Below, piece by piece: positions 44,533 to 54,585 of a stretch of DNA of 64,000 bases. A model generated the notes under the pieces. It was not told the origin of the DNA. It ran no database searches and saw only the letters and a program-made list of their open reading frames with translations. The stretch spans positions 18,150,747 to 18,214,746 of the forward strand of contig OY735212.1 of assembly GCA_963457665.1 (NCBI GenBank). The letters run 5' to 3'. The stretch comes from Thysanoteuthis rhombus. Lineage: Eukaryota; Mollusca; Cephalopoda; Oegopsida; Thysanoteuthidae. A program made the translations under genes and the position numbers. Position 1 is the first letter of the stretch. Each line of letters starts with the position of its first letter.

Positions 44533-45021
44533 GTCTTGGGACACGTTCCTTACGGTCATGATGGTTTCCAAATATACTGAGCAGTCCTTATTTTTGGGAA
44601 GCTTTCAGTATGATTGAAAGGTGTTAGGAAGTGCAATTGAGGCACAACACTCCCTCCATACTAAGCACATAGGGACTGCAACCCTGAAGCTGCTGAGACC
44701 TTCTGCCAAGTCGAAATGATCCACACCCGGAAATGAATAATGGAAACGGTTTTTGATTTGCAAATCAAGGACTGGTTTCTTTTTTCTTAAGGTTATTGGA
44801 GATGTTAACAGGCCTCCTCAACAATGCAATGCTAGGGAGTTCCAATATAAACCGTTCATAAGTCGAAATGGCAGAAAATGAAGGAACAATCACCATCAAT
44901 TTATCCAGGAAAGATTTTTGAGCGTTACAAGGTACCAACTTGAGTTGTTGGAAGTTTATGGGAATTAGAGGAGACTTAAGTGTATGAGGGAAAGGACAAG
45001 GGGTGCTGCTTCTATACCGTT
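44533..45021. other. Mixed-composition spacer, possible body of a 5S-headed SINE
   Basis: The first 200 bp are less AT-rich than the surroundings, with GGGACACGTTCCTTACGGTC directly after the 5S-like part and CCTGAAGCTGCTGAGACC at 44681-44698. No second copy exists in the window to prove a SINE body. The rest is unassigned. Confidence 0.3.
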
Positions 45022-45690
45022 TTCATCATCATCATCAGTCTTTTATTGTTTATCATTAGTCATAGACCTTCCCCTCTATCATGGGCGTTGCAGAGCCAGT
45101 ATTTTCTGAATTTTTCTGGTTCATCTCTCCGTCTTGTATTCTATCGGCCTCGGTTGCACATGTGATCTCTAGGGATCCATGTTGTGAGTTGTAATGTCAA
45201 TCGGTTGTCTACAATCCTTATATTGTGCTGTCTTGTGATCTCTTCATGTGAGATCGAACATGATTCTCTCATTTGGACGTTGCAAGTGATCCTTTGCTTG
45301 ATTTCTTCTTCTTTTAGGGGTCTCGTGGAGATATGTTGTTGTTCCAAGTAGATGTAGTGGTCTACTTCTCCAGTTTTGCATCTTCGATTTTGATAGTTGT
45401 GTCATTATTTCTGATATGGTTATTGCACATGATCATTGCTTTGCTGATGTTTGTGTCCACTAACTCTTGTTTCCCTCGTTTAGTTCATCCAGCATTAGTT
45501 GGAGGTCGTGTAGGATCTCCGAAAACAGCTATGTCGTCTGCAAATCTGAGATTGCTCAGACATTCGCCGTCTACTTTGATTCCTCTGTTCTCCCAATCTA
45601 GGTTTCTGAAGATCATCTCGAGGCAGGCTATGAGGAGTTTGGGTGAACTTTTGAGCTTGAAGGGCTCCGAGTCTTTATGTAGCCTCTTGC
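45022..45690 (-). mobile_element. RTE-like LINE 3' portion with intact FADD segment and internal deletion
   Basis: Minus-strand copy holding the clearest reverse transcriptase segment of the family: SPKLLIACLEMIFRNLDWEN, then RGIKVDGECLSN and LRFADDIAVFGD in one open frame (about 45515-45650). FADD is the RT catalytic box. Between the RT part and the 3' end the KEIKR to AETW block is deleted, the join lying near 45285. It ends in TTTCATCATCATCATCAGTC at 45022. A (TA)n tract lies about 40 bp from its truncated 5' side. A non-functional 5'-truncated insertion. Confidence 0.85.
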
Positions 45691-45726
45691 TGCAAAACAA
45701 ATGCTGAAAGCAATTTTCGCTTTTCA

Positions 45727-45727
<1 letters not shown>

Positions 45728-45761
<34 letters not shown>
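45728..45761. repeat. (TA)n microsatellite
   Basis: About 34 bp of TA next to the truncated RTE copy. Confidence 0.95.
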
Positions 45762-45762
<1 letters not shown>

Positions 45763-46399
45763 TGGAACAGTTGTGTAAATGATGGTCACTTTTTCCCTCT
45801 CTTTCTTATTTCTACCTTTTGAATAAATCCTGATAGTCCTTTTTCTAAACATGTTGATATTTCTCTTACTTTTTGTTCTCATTTACTTCATGGCCATATC
45901 CTAGTAAGAATTTGATTATCCTGTTGTCTTATAGTACTGCTCTTACTGCATTTCTTGTAGAAGATTAGATTTGATTCTCTCATCTTCCTCTTGCTCATTG
46001 AAAGCAAGAAGCCCGACTGGCCCTTTCTGTGACCGTTTGCTTCTTTGCCAAAATACTAACTGCCCCAGAAAAATCTCACAAAGCCCCCTTTCCTTGTGAG
46101 GGTATCAAAACATGCCCATATGGGAAGAGATACCAAAAATGTCTCAACTTATAAAGAAGGCGATTAACCCGTACTGATTCGCATACAACTAAACTGAGTC
46201 TCTGTCTTTCTTTTCTGTACTAGCAAAAATATTTTTCAACCCCACAAAATAAATAAATGTCTTAGGACATACCATCACAACATTGTTACATTTTATGGTT
46301 CTCTAGGGATGTAACAAAGGGGATCCCTTACTTTTGAGTCTTTCAGTGTCTCACCTTGGTAATCATTTTAGGGCAGGAAACCACATTTATATAATTCCG
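45762..46399. other. Unassigned AT-rich spacer
   Basis: No gene or repeat recognised. Confidence 0.35.
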
Positions 46400-47110
46400 A
46401 CTCCTGGACTCCAACTCAATGACTGGCCGAACAACATTTCACCAAATGGACATAAGTAGTGAAATAACTCAAATTATCTCAGCATACAAAATCAATAGCG
46501 AACAAAGCCAACAATGTTTCATAGTGCCTACGACATACATTCAAGTTCATAAACAAGAGAATATTTTCGATGATAAATTAATTTCTCATCCGCCCACACC
46601 TCGAATACGCATACTGTGCGATCCGGAACCAATTGAAAAAGTTCGAAGGAGAACAACGAAACTAGTTACTGCTCTGTAGGACCTCTCCATAGCTAGCAGG
46701 CTGGAGTAGTCTGGCGTACTAACTCTCGTGTACAGACGTAGAAAAGCTGATGTAATGGAAACCAACTGTGCCTTGCCCAACCAACACTTGAGTCAACGAC
46801 AGTGAGTGATGACGATCTACCCGAACAAATACGTACTGAAACTTTCAATAAGAACACACTATAGCCCACAAATATAAGCTTCAAATGCAACTAGAAATTG
46901 ATGTTGGAAAATAGTTTTTCATAGCAAAAGTGACAGCGAACTGGAACTGTTTGATGTTGCAGTCATTGCAGATAATGTGAATACTTTCAAGTCTTGCTTG
47001 GAGAAGGAATGGTCAAGCAAAGACAAATGTTTCAACTCCTCCTACTAAACTACGAAGCCCACATGCATCATAAATATATGAATACCTGGAAAACACTTGA
47101 TGGAAAGCTG
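46400..47110 (+). mobile_element. CR1-like LINE, reverse transcriptase C-terminal relic
   Basis: Plus-strand relic reading, with frame changes: SHPPTPRIRILCDPEPIEKV (equivalent to the RPHLEYA..VW block), RRRTTKLVTAL, a stop, DLSIASRLE, LTLVYRRRKADVME, and further on DSELELFDVAVIADNVNTFK then CLEKEWSSKD. This order (RPxLEY, VQRRATKLVP, LSYEeRL, LPTLxYRRxRgDMI, then WNSLP..V..S..FK..L) is the end of CR1/Jockey-type LINE polyproteins. It differs from both other LINE types in the window. The 5' part is missing and multiple stops make it dead. Confidence 0.8.
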
Positions 47111-47407
47111 AATTGGTCTAATTGCAGCATGATATATACTGACGGATATTAGGTATGTAATCGAATGGAAATATGGCTTTTTTTGTTTGTTTGTTTTTTC
47201 GTTTTATATATTCTTTACAATGTAACTGCGTTATAAAAAGCCCAAATATTGCAGGGCTTCACTAGACTCCTATTTCTATTCTAAATGATGATTAAGAAAG
47301 CGTTTGTATTGTATATTTAATAAGAAATTATAAAACATATTGATGGTATGAATATATCCATTCATCGGAATGAAAGAAGCTCTTGCATAAATGTAAAAAG
47401 ATTATTC
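47111..47407. other. Unassigned AT-rich spacer
   Basis: Nothing recognised. Confidence 0.4.
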
Positions 47408-47615
47408 AGTTTTGCACAGCCGGTAAGAGTGCCGGCTACTACTTACTTGGTCAGGATTTCAAATCGGAAATAATGATTTTATAGATTTACTACTGTATTC
47501 ATTGAAATAAAGGACCTTGCGTATTTCTAGCATAAATTTTGGTTGTTATGTAAGTCAGTAAGAGTCACTATTACCAATCAGGTGGTCGTGATTTCAAATC
47601 ACGACTGAGGAATGC
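47408..47615 (+). repeat. Two tandem tRNA-like sequences
   Basis: First: GCCGGTAAGAGTGCCGGC (A-box region, about 47420) with GTCAGGATTTCAAATCGG (B box, about 47450). Second, about 140 bp on: GTCAGTAAGAGTCACTATTAC (about 47553) with GGTCGTGATTTCAAATCACG (about 47583). In both, GTAAGAG and the TTTCAAATC loop are shared and the A-to-B spacing is tRNA-like. In the second, CGTGATTTCAAATCACG can form a perfect T-arm-like hairpin. Probably SINE heads or tRNA relics. Confidence 0.5.
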
Positions 47616-47835
47616 TCCCTCATTTGGTCGTGGTACAAAAATAAAGTCAATTCCAGCTTTGGAATCGAATTCATTTTTTTACAGGAAATCCTGTATAGAT
47701 TTAAAACCATTTTGAGAAAATATATAGCTGCTTTGTTGAAATATCGCTGTATAAAACTAAGACCAGTTTGACTGGGATTTGACAATTTAGCAGGTTGCAG
47801 AAAAAATGGTATTTAGTGAGCCATAGTCATGTAAA

Positions 47836-48150
47836 AGTTCCATTTATGTTATCACTGGTGTTTTCCAGTGGAAAACTTCTAAAAATAGAAACAACTAGAT
47901 TCTGGAGAATCTTGATGCTATCAATCAGCCCATCTAAATAAGACCAAAAAAGGCAAAAAAAAACGTTATTCCCAAAATCAATTTTTTTAAGGGGTTCAGT
48001 GGAGTACCAATTTTCAAGTCCGTAGACAAAACGGTGTGACCAACAGTAAGGAAAGATAGAACCCCTTCGCCCTCTTTGTCTGCTACGATTATTTAATATG
48101 CTGCACCTTAATTCATTGATCTCTCTCAAAGTGTTTCTACTCGAGCAATG
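47836..48150 (+). repeat. Family B element, copy 1
   Basis: Starts ATCACTGGTGTTTTCCAGTG, GAAAACTTCTAAAAATAG, ACTAGATTCTGGAGAATC, then AGCCCATCTAAATAAGACC, CAAAATCAATTTTTTTAA and AATTTTCAAGTCCGTAGAC. It shares this order with copies at 54.2, 61.3 and 62.2 kb. Only one hairpin subrepeat is present here. Confidence 0.6.
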
Positions 48151-49019
48151 AGTAAATATCCTTCGAGACAAATTGATAAGTTCAGGCCCAACAAATTAGA
48201 GTAATAATCAAGTTAGACTTTGTGACTTTTTTTTCCATTGTATAATGCTACACTGCATAGCAATCTCCGTTGGGCAAAGATAATATAAATCGTTCCTTTT
48301 ATATTATATTCACACAAGATGGGCGAATGTCCAGCCAGAACAAAAACAATGAAAAGATATTTATAATCGATATTTGGAACAAGGATTTATGTACAATAAA
48401 CACTAGATTGTTAAATATGAAATTCTTGTCGATGGAGTCCGCTTGCCAATGTTGCAAAAAAATCCAGCTGAGAAAACTGAACGGAGGGGGTTGGGTAGAA
48501 TGGGACAAGGGATTTGCTGATGGATGGGTCAGATATGTTTGGGGTTTGGGTAACCAACTCTGGCAACGATGCCAATAGACTATGTGAACGTCAGCAGAAA
48601 AATAGTGATTAATAGGAAGTGGAGAAGCCAAAAGATGCCTTTTTTACGATTTGCAAACTCTTGATAATGAAAAGCGTAGAGAATAAAATGTCTTTAACAT
48701 GAGATCATAAGGAAGCAGTCGTATATACAAGTTTTTCTCCAGATACATACTTAACATACGTAGAGGACCTTCTGTAGCAGACGGATGTTTATGGTGTCTG
48801 GAGTGTTCAGCTTTGGAGGTCATCAATTTGTTGCTGTAGTTCGAAGGTCGCATGTTTTATTTTGTGACAAAGTCAGCAGTTTGTAGCGATTCCATAGTTA
48901 CAGGAGCTAAGCTCTTGTAGGAAGAGCATCTCGTGAGACAACGTTCCTTTAACAAAAGGACAATAAAAGTAGAGAAAAGAAAGAGGTCAAAGTATTTCAA
49001 GTAGTAAGAAGAAAGAGTT

Positions 49020-49026
<7 letters not shown>
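48151..49026. other. Unassigned spacer
   Basis: No gene or element recognised; overlapping open frames at 48270-48631 on both strands lack motifs. Confidence 0.35.

Positions 49027-49066
<40 letters not shown>
49027..49066. repeat. (TA)n microsatellite
   Basis: About 40 bp of TA. Confidence 0.95.
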
Positions 49067-49069
<3 letters not shown>

Positions 49070-50999
49070 GAAAGCGCTGAATTACATTGAAAGTTGCTGA
49101 AAGTGTTCGTTGTATGTTCTCAAGAGGAATTCTACGATATTAGTTAAAAGTTCTCACAAAAAGTGTTATATGAAGGTGTTTAGGAGTTAACTTACTAGAG
49201 GGGTCCTTTGCTCGTACGATGTTCTTTCTAGTGAAAGTGACGACGAGATGTGTCGATTGATGAGAAACTAAACAAGTGAGAGGTGCTTTTGTGAGTAACA
49301 ATATGCTGTCTTTTAGACCGGGAAGGTATACGTTTCCATTTTGCGAACCTAGATGGTCGCCAATGGCGCAAACGCCCAAAGTACACACTCCTAACTAAAA
49401 GAGAAATCGTTATAATACAACCAGTGCACAAATTGTTTGCCCCATTCAGAGCGGATGAAACTGTTCCACAAATTCAAAATCTCGCCTGAAACCCTTTCAC
49501 CAATCTTGTGAATAGGCTTTCTTTGGAGTAGAAATGGATCCTGAGAAAACGTACATTTGTGGTTTTCCTATTGATTTTCAAATCCATAATCGTATTTTTA
49601 GAGCTGATTTCTGGGTACTATAGAAAGGGGTCGCTTTTGATACCCTTCGACAAAACAAAAATAATTTCACCATTCGACTTCAGGTGATCATGGTGAGAAC
49701 ATGGTCGCTACAAATTGTTCAAGATGAAATTGTTAATTTCGTTCTTGAGTCAGAAATCTTCCGTCAGAAATCATTAGACAACAACATACTTTCTACATTT
49801 CCATTCGTTCTATTTCTACTATTTTAAGATCATTCGATTCGTCTCGTACGTACACCTCATTGCTGGTCCTGCTATCCCTCTGTTTCCACGATTACGACCA
49901 ATCCGAGTCTCTTGACTGATTGCTCAATGTTGATCACCGAATTTATTGCTCTTAAGATGTGAATACAAATGAGCAACACAGTTTTTGTTCCAGGGTATTG
50001 AGTGTTATTTTCTCATAGCTTTTGTGTGAAAAGTATAGATAATGTTTATTAATCCCTTCAAACTTTGATTTTGTAACCAGGATAGTGATATCCCAATGTA
50101 TTTGTTTTCCTTACCTAATGTGATTTTAAAAGTGCTAATTTTCCTGTTAGTCAATTGGAAATAAGTGGAATACAAATTTTTACTGTCTTTGTACGGTCAC
50201 AAAAGTGAAGTTTGAAGGGAATGGTTGATATTTTTTATACGTCTTTGACATAATTAATCATAAGAAATGATAACACTCATAACCCAAGTATGAAAACCAG
50301 TAGATGATATTGATCATTTTTTTTTGTTTTTGTTTTGTTTTGTTTTTTTGTTTTTTCGTTTGTTTGTTTGTTGTATTTTGGTTTTTTCTTTAAAGTACGA
50401 TCGAAATCTATCTTATCTTAGAGTTGAAGCACGCTTTTGCTCATATTTTGTTCTTGATATTCTCATTTTTTTCTTCAATCTATTCACAATTTAAGGAGAT
50501 ATCTTCCAGATAAACCTCTATGTAGACACTTTTCCTTGGGCTCAAATCTTTATCTGATTCGATGATGACAATATTGGACAAGTACGTAAAGTAATCTCAA
50601 CTACAATAAAAATTTTTTTTTTAAAGTTTCTTGAGATCTGATGAGATGAAAGAGATTAAATGGTAGGAAACAGTCTCAAAAGTGCATGCTAGTTAACCTG
50701 TGATTAGTCGTTATGTTTTGGTTGGAAAAGGTCAAGTTTGCTTGAGGTCAATGTGAGTAAAACGAAGGTCGTATTTCTCCTTGCGCAGAATACTAGAATC
50801 AATGCATAATCCCAAATGCATAAGAATATGTATAACTGTTTACACATTTGCAGTTTGAATAACGTTTTAAAAAAAAATAGTCAAGTGAAAAAAGAGCAAA
50901 ATAATTTTGGCAATACTGTATTCTGATTGTCTGCTCTGAACTTGGCTGAATGCCATTGATTGTGTGGGATTTTATTGCTTCTGTGATTTATTTCTTAAA
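49067..50999. other. Long unassigned AT-rich stretch
   Basis: Nearly 2 kb without recognised gene or element. T-rich GTTTT-type simple sequence lies at 50318-50390. Confidence 0.35.
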
Positions 51000-51042
51000 G
51001 TGTACAGCTATAATAATTCATCACAGTGTGCTTCGGACGAGC
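51000..51042 (-). repeat. Family D repeat fragment
   Basis: GTACAGCTATAATAATTCAT then CACAGTGTGC: the minus-strand form of the ATAGCTATTACAGCTCAC core seen at 11.6 kb. Confidence 0.35.
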
Positions 51043-51289
51043 CATTTCATAAGTACTTGTTACTTGATATGACAAGGTTTTAATTTAAATCTAAATTTGA
51101 ATTTATCTTTTCTCTGCGAGAAAACAGAATTGCCAAATTAATTTCAGAGAATCAAATGACTTAACTGTCATAGATGATGTTCTGAGATAAAGTGTTTTCG
51201 TTATTCCAGACATTTTTGATGGCCTTTGGAAATTGCTTCGTGCATTTTTCTTTCCATTTTTTCTCATCCTCACTAAAAATACGTCTGCT

Positions 51290-51580
51290 TGGAAAGTTTA
51301 ATGGTTAGCATACGATGCCCTACAGGCAGCAAGTCCAGAGTTCGATCTCCCATCTGAGCGAAGAGTGTGGAAAACACTCTATTAGGACAAATTTCTCTGT
51401 GCCCACAGCAGCTAATTGAGTACACTCCAGTGTCAAGGTATTCCATCAGTGAACCTCCATACTGCCATAGGGTTAGTTATGAAAGCGTATAGAAATATAG
51501 TCCCAGTCTCAGCCAGACTTGAAACTAAGCTGACACATTCAATGGAAATCGGGACTTCGGTTATACATCAGTAAGAGTTG
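51290..51580 (+). repeat. tRNA-derived SINE, family A copy 2
   Basis: A box AATGGTTAGCATACGATGCC (about 51300-51320) and B box GAGTTCGATCTCCC (about 51340) lie at tRNA spacing. The body reads ATCTGAGCGAAGAGTG, ATTAGGACAAATTTCTCTGT, CAGCAGCTAATTGAGTACAC, GTGAACCTCCATACTGCC, CCAGACTTGAAA, AACTAAGCTGACA. It matches the 38.2-kb copy. Transcription by Pol III is expected for the family; this copy has a recognisable promoter but no sign of recent insertion. Confidence 0.7.
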
Positions 51581-51814
51581 TCTCCTTTTTTTTCTTTTTC
51601 GATAGTGAGAATTCAGAATAAGAAAGAAAAAAGGCTGCCCAGAATGTATAAAATCGTTTTGTACCAACGAAAATGAAATAGCTTACCAATGATGCATTTG
51701 TATCTTTCAAAAAGAAATCACCATTTTGGACATCACACATTCAAACCAGTGTTCCTACCACTTTTCAAAATAGTCCCGAAAGCCATCTCTCTTGGCTGCC
51801 ATCAGATGCCCTGC

Positions 51815-51965
51815 CATATTCTCCTTAATCTTGTACACGGTCTGCAATACTCTTGTTAATACTCAGGGATCCCCAGTCCCAAGGTAGAGAACCACTGCAT
51901 TAAATATCAAGGAGCGACGCTCACCGATCCGCAAATCTCTAGCTACACTCCTACATTTCACCAGA
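51815..51965 (+). repeat. Family C repeat, copy 2
   Basis: GGGATCCCCAGTCCCAAG, GTAGAGAACCACTGCATTAA, TCTAGCTACACTCCTACATTT in the same order as at 18.6 kb. Confidence 0.5.
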
Positions 51966-52307
51966 GATTTTATCTACTTAAGAAAATAGGCGGTCTGTTC
52001 CGAAATTCCTTCCATCTGACAACAAAATAGACCAAGTCTTTGGCAGACTGTAGTATCAGGGAGCAAAACTTATATAATTGTACTAACTTCCAAGAGATTT
52101 TTGAGCTCTTGGTAAGTACCTCTCCATAGCACTAAAAAGGGGGGGGTCATTAGTTCCCCTGATAGTTCTGCAGAAGAGAGTACAGTGACTATTCAACTTT
52201 TGCCTCAACCCACACGCGCACCGTCTAGCATTATTGATTTTTGACTAGTATTTTCTTTCATCTTAAACTTGGTTGCTTTTTATTGCGACTACACAGTCCG
52301 TAGGAAG

Positions 52308-52520
52308 TGCTGGTGGCCGAGTAGTTGACAGAACAGGAAATGGACTGGGCGTGCCGTGTTAAAATTCCGACAGAGATTGGCATTATTACCATTGAGAAAG
52401 GCATGAGTGCGACTCCTCTCCCTTGGAACATATGGTGATGTGAGTGATACCACTTCTTGCACCTGTTGCCAATAAGTTTATTTTTCACATGTCGAAAAAC
52501 CTCGAACTACTCCGGGGCAA
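52308..52520 (+). repeat. tRNA-Ser/Leu-like SINE head
   Basis: TGGTGGCCGAGTAGTTGACA at 52311-52330 differs by one base from the A box of class II (Ser/Leu) tRNAs. About 45 bp on, CCGTGTTAAAATTCCGACAG holds a damaged B box. Sequence continues (TTGGCATTATTACC, CATGAGTGCGACTCC, GGTGATGTGAGTGATACC) as a possible SINE body. A different source tRNA from family A. Confidence 0.5.
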
Positions 52521-52610
52521 GAGGCGATCTGTGATATGTGAAGCACAGATACGGACAGCTGTTGCCGTGTCCAGCGTAAGGGTAATTACTTCTACCTAGT
52601 CCGTCATTTA

Positions 52611-52746
52611 TGGCCATTAGTGAATAGTACTGATCGGAAATATAGAGTAAGCTCTAGGCAGGATTCAAACCCCCTGAGGTGAAAGGGATGTCAGTTTAAG
52701 TCTCACCGAGAGCTTATAGTGCATTTCCGATCTATTTACTAATGGC
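52611..52746. repeat. Imperfect inverted repeat, ~57-bp arms
   Basis: Left arm 52611-52670: TGGCCATTAGTGAATAG, GATCGGAAATATAG, GTAAGCTCTAGGCAGGATT, CAAAC. The right arm (52693-52746), on the opposite strand: TGGCCATTAGTAAATAG, ATCGGAAATGCAC, TATAAGCTCTCGGTGAGACT, TAAAC. Loop about 22 bp. The arms differ by small indels, so the inversion is not very recent. Confidence 0.7.
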
Positions 52747-52811
52747 CACTACCAACTGCCGTAGCCTGACGGTCTGACTGGTGAAGAGCAATGAATGTTA
52801 GATAAAATAGA

Positions 52812-52920
52812 TCAGCATTAAAAGACTTTTAGCGTCTATTGTTGGATATAGAGCCTCTCCAGGATTCGCCAGACCTCTTTATCGTGGGCATCGCGGAGCC
52901 AATACTTTCCAAACCTATCA
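52812..52920 (-). mobile_element. RTE-like LINE 3' terminus, part 1 of a fold-back cluster
   Basis: Minus-oriented last ~110 bp: ACTTTTAGCGTCTATTGTTG, CCAGGATTCGCCAGACC, GGGCATCGCGGAGCCAATAC. It switches at 52921 to a plus-oriented copy. Confidence 0.75.
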
Positions 52921-53208
52921 GGAAAAAAATGGGAGTCCCTAGACACCATGGAATCCATTTAAAAAAACTTGAATGGCAATGGGCAGGTCATTTTGCAAGA
53001 ATGGAAGACAATCGAGGGACATCGCGACTCACCACATAGATCACCAGAGATCACATGCAAAACTAAGGCCGACAGAATACAAGGAGAGATGAACTAGACA
53101 TATTCAGAAAACACTGGCTCCGAAACGCCCATGATAAAGAGATGTGATGGATCCTAGGGAAGGACTGTGTCCAAAAACAGACGTTAAAAGACCGATGATC
53201 ATGATGAG
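52921..53208 (+). mobile_element. RTE-like LINE 3' end, part 2 (plus)
   Basis: Plus-oriented: GGAAAAAAATGGGAGTCC, then a frame giving LEWQWAGHFARMEDNR, TCACATGCAAAACTAAGGCC, CCCATGATAAAGAGATGTG, to GACGTTAAAAGACCGATGAT. It retains the WAGHxARMEDNR block characteristic of the family's C-terminus. Confidence 0.8.
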
Positions 53209-53209
53209 T

Positions 53210-53540
53210 TTGTCATGCTATCTTATATTTTGTCGGTCACGGTTTTGCGTGTCATCTCTTGGGATCCACGTCGCTAGTTGTGATCTCAAAATGTTTGCTA
53301 CCATTCTCGCAACATGATTAGCCCATTGCCATTCGGGTTTTTTAATGGATTCTATGATGTCTTGGACTCCTGTTTTTTTTTCTTTCTCCAAGATATTGTG
53401 CTGTCTTGTGATCTTTGCATGTTATGCTGAACATCTATTCCTTCCTTTGCACGGTTCTCAGTTTGAGGACAATCTTTTGGATAGGTTCCATGCCTCAGCT
53501 CGATAGGTGACTATTTAGTACTCGTAGGATTTTTTTTTGT
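53210..53540 (-). mobile_element. RTE-like LINE segment, part 3 (minus)
   Basis: Minus-oriented internal segment starting at the TTGTATTCTGTCGGCC-equivalent (here TTATATTTTGTCGGTCACGG). It runs through TTAGCCCATTGCCATTCGGG, TCTTGGACTCC, ATTGTGCTGTCTTGTGATC, GGTTCTCAGTTTGAGGAC to CAGCTCGATAGGTGACTATT. Its first half is complementary to part 2, so the pair can fold back with a loop of roughly 100 bp. Confidence 0.75.
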
Positions 53541-53632
53541 TCAGAAATTTATACGATTTGGCAGTTTTTCATTTAAATGCGAATCTGAGTTTCGTAAATT
53601 TATATAAAACATGTATCCTTAGTCACTCAATA

Positions 53633-54080
53633 GAAACTGTCAAGCAAGAAACATCTTTTGGCAGCATACTGCGTCAAGGGAAATCAATTAAAAAGATGGG
53701 AAAACTGGTCATCCATGAATAGCTTACTTCTCTCACTTTTTTGTTGGATCACTAAAAAGTACAAATCTACAACAACAAAAAAACGAGTGTGAGCGCTGCC
53801 GGGCGCAAACTAAGGGATTAATTTGGTATTTACACATATTTTAAATTGAATCTCTCATAAAATGTTTTTGTTTTGCGGTGTTTATGTGATTTTGTGTTTT
53901 GTTTTCAGTTGGGATGAAAGAACATAAAGAAAATTTCGTCGACATAATAACGAGTAAATGTTGAAATTTCAACCCTCTAGCTCGATTGGTGTGGCCGGCA
54001 CTTGTAATATATACTAAAATAGATATCCCCTCCTGGGAGAATTTATATTGACTATGGTGACAGTTTGGGTTGACGATTTC
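53633..54080 (-). mobile_element. GAAAC MITE, copy 12 (TA at both ends)
   Basis: 448 bp between TA dinucleotides. Left GAAACTGTCAAGCAAGAAAC; interior TTTTGGCAGCATACTGCG, TGTTGGATCACTAAAAAG, GTGAGCGCTGCCGGGCGC, ACTAAGGGATTAATTTGG, CCTCTAGCTCGATTGGTGTG; right GTTTGGGTTGACGATTTC. One of the clearest full-span copies. Confidence 0.85.
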
Positions 54081-54177
54081 TAAATGAGATGAAAGGAATA
54101 CAAATCATGAAATACTAATTGTAGGCAATAAAAATAAAATTCGAGATTCAAAAATGCATATGGTCAAGAAAATTCTG

Positions 54178-54585
54178 ATTATGACCTCACTGGCGTTTTC
54201 CACAAGAAAATGTTAAAAATGGTGTTTAAAAAAACTTTCTGGAGAATCTACATGGTATTTCCATTGAAAGCCTGGATTCCGGGGAATCTAGATGTTATTT
54301 CCACTGGAAAATATCTAGAATATAGTGAAAAAAAACGTAAAGAAACATCTGGATTCTGGATAATCTAGATGTCATTTCCACCGAAAAAACATCTAAAATA
54401 GAGTAAATGTAAGATCTAGAAACCTGGATTCTGAGGAATCTAGATTTTATTTCCACTGGAAAACGTCTAGAATTGGGTTTTAAAAAAATCTTAAAAATCT
54501 GGGATACACAAACATATGTGCATATAAAGAAGGATAGACTCTTTTGACACCTTTAGTAACTACGGCTGTTCGGTACTGACTTGAA
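54178..54585 (+). repeat. Family B element, copy 2, with 4-5 tandem hairpin subrepeats
   Basis: Subrepeats of about 70-80 bp, each with a hairpin-prone CTGGATTCTGGATAATCTAG-type core followed by ATTTCCACTGGAAAA and TCTAGAATA. They occur at about 54225, 54270, 54345 and 54420. The 3' part TACACAAACATATGTGCATA, AGAAGGATAGACTC matches the ends of the copies at 48.1 and 62.8 kb. Confidence 0.65.

Noticed and set aside
45333..45707. 124-codon plus-strand open frame
   Set aside because: It is antisense to the reverse transcriptase segment of a minus-strand LINE copy.
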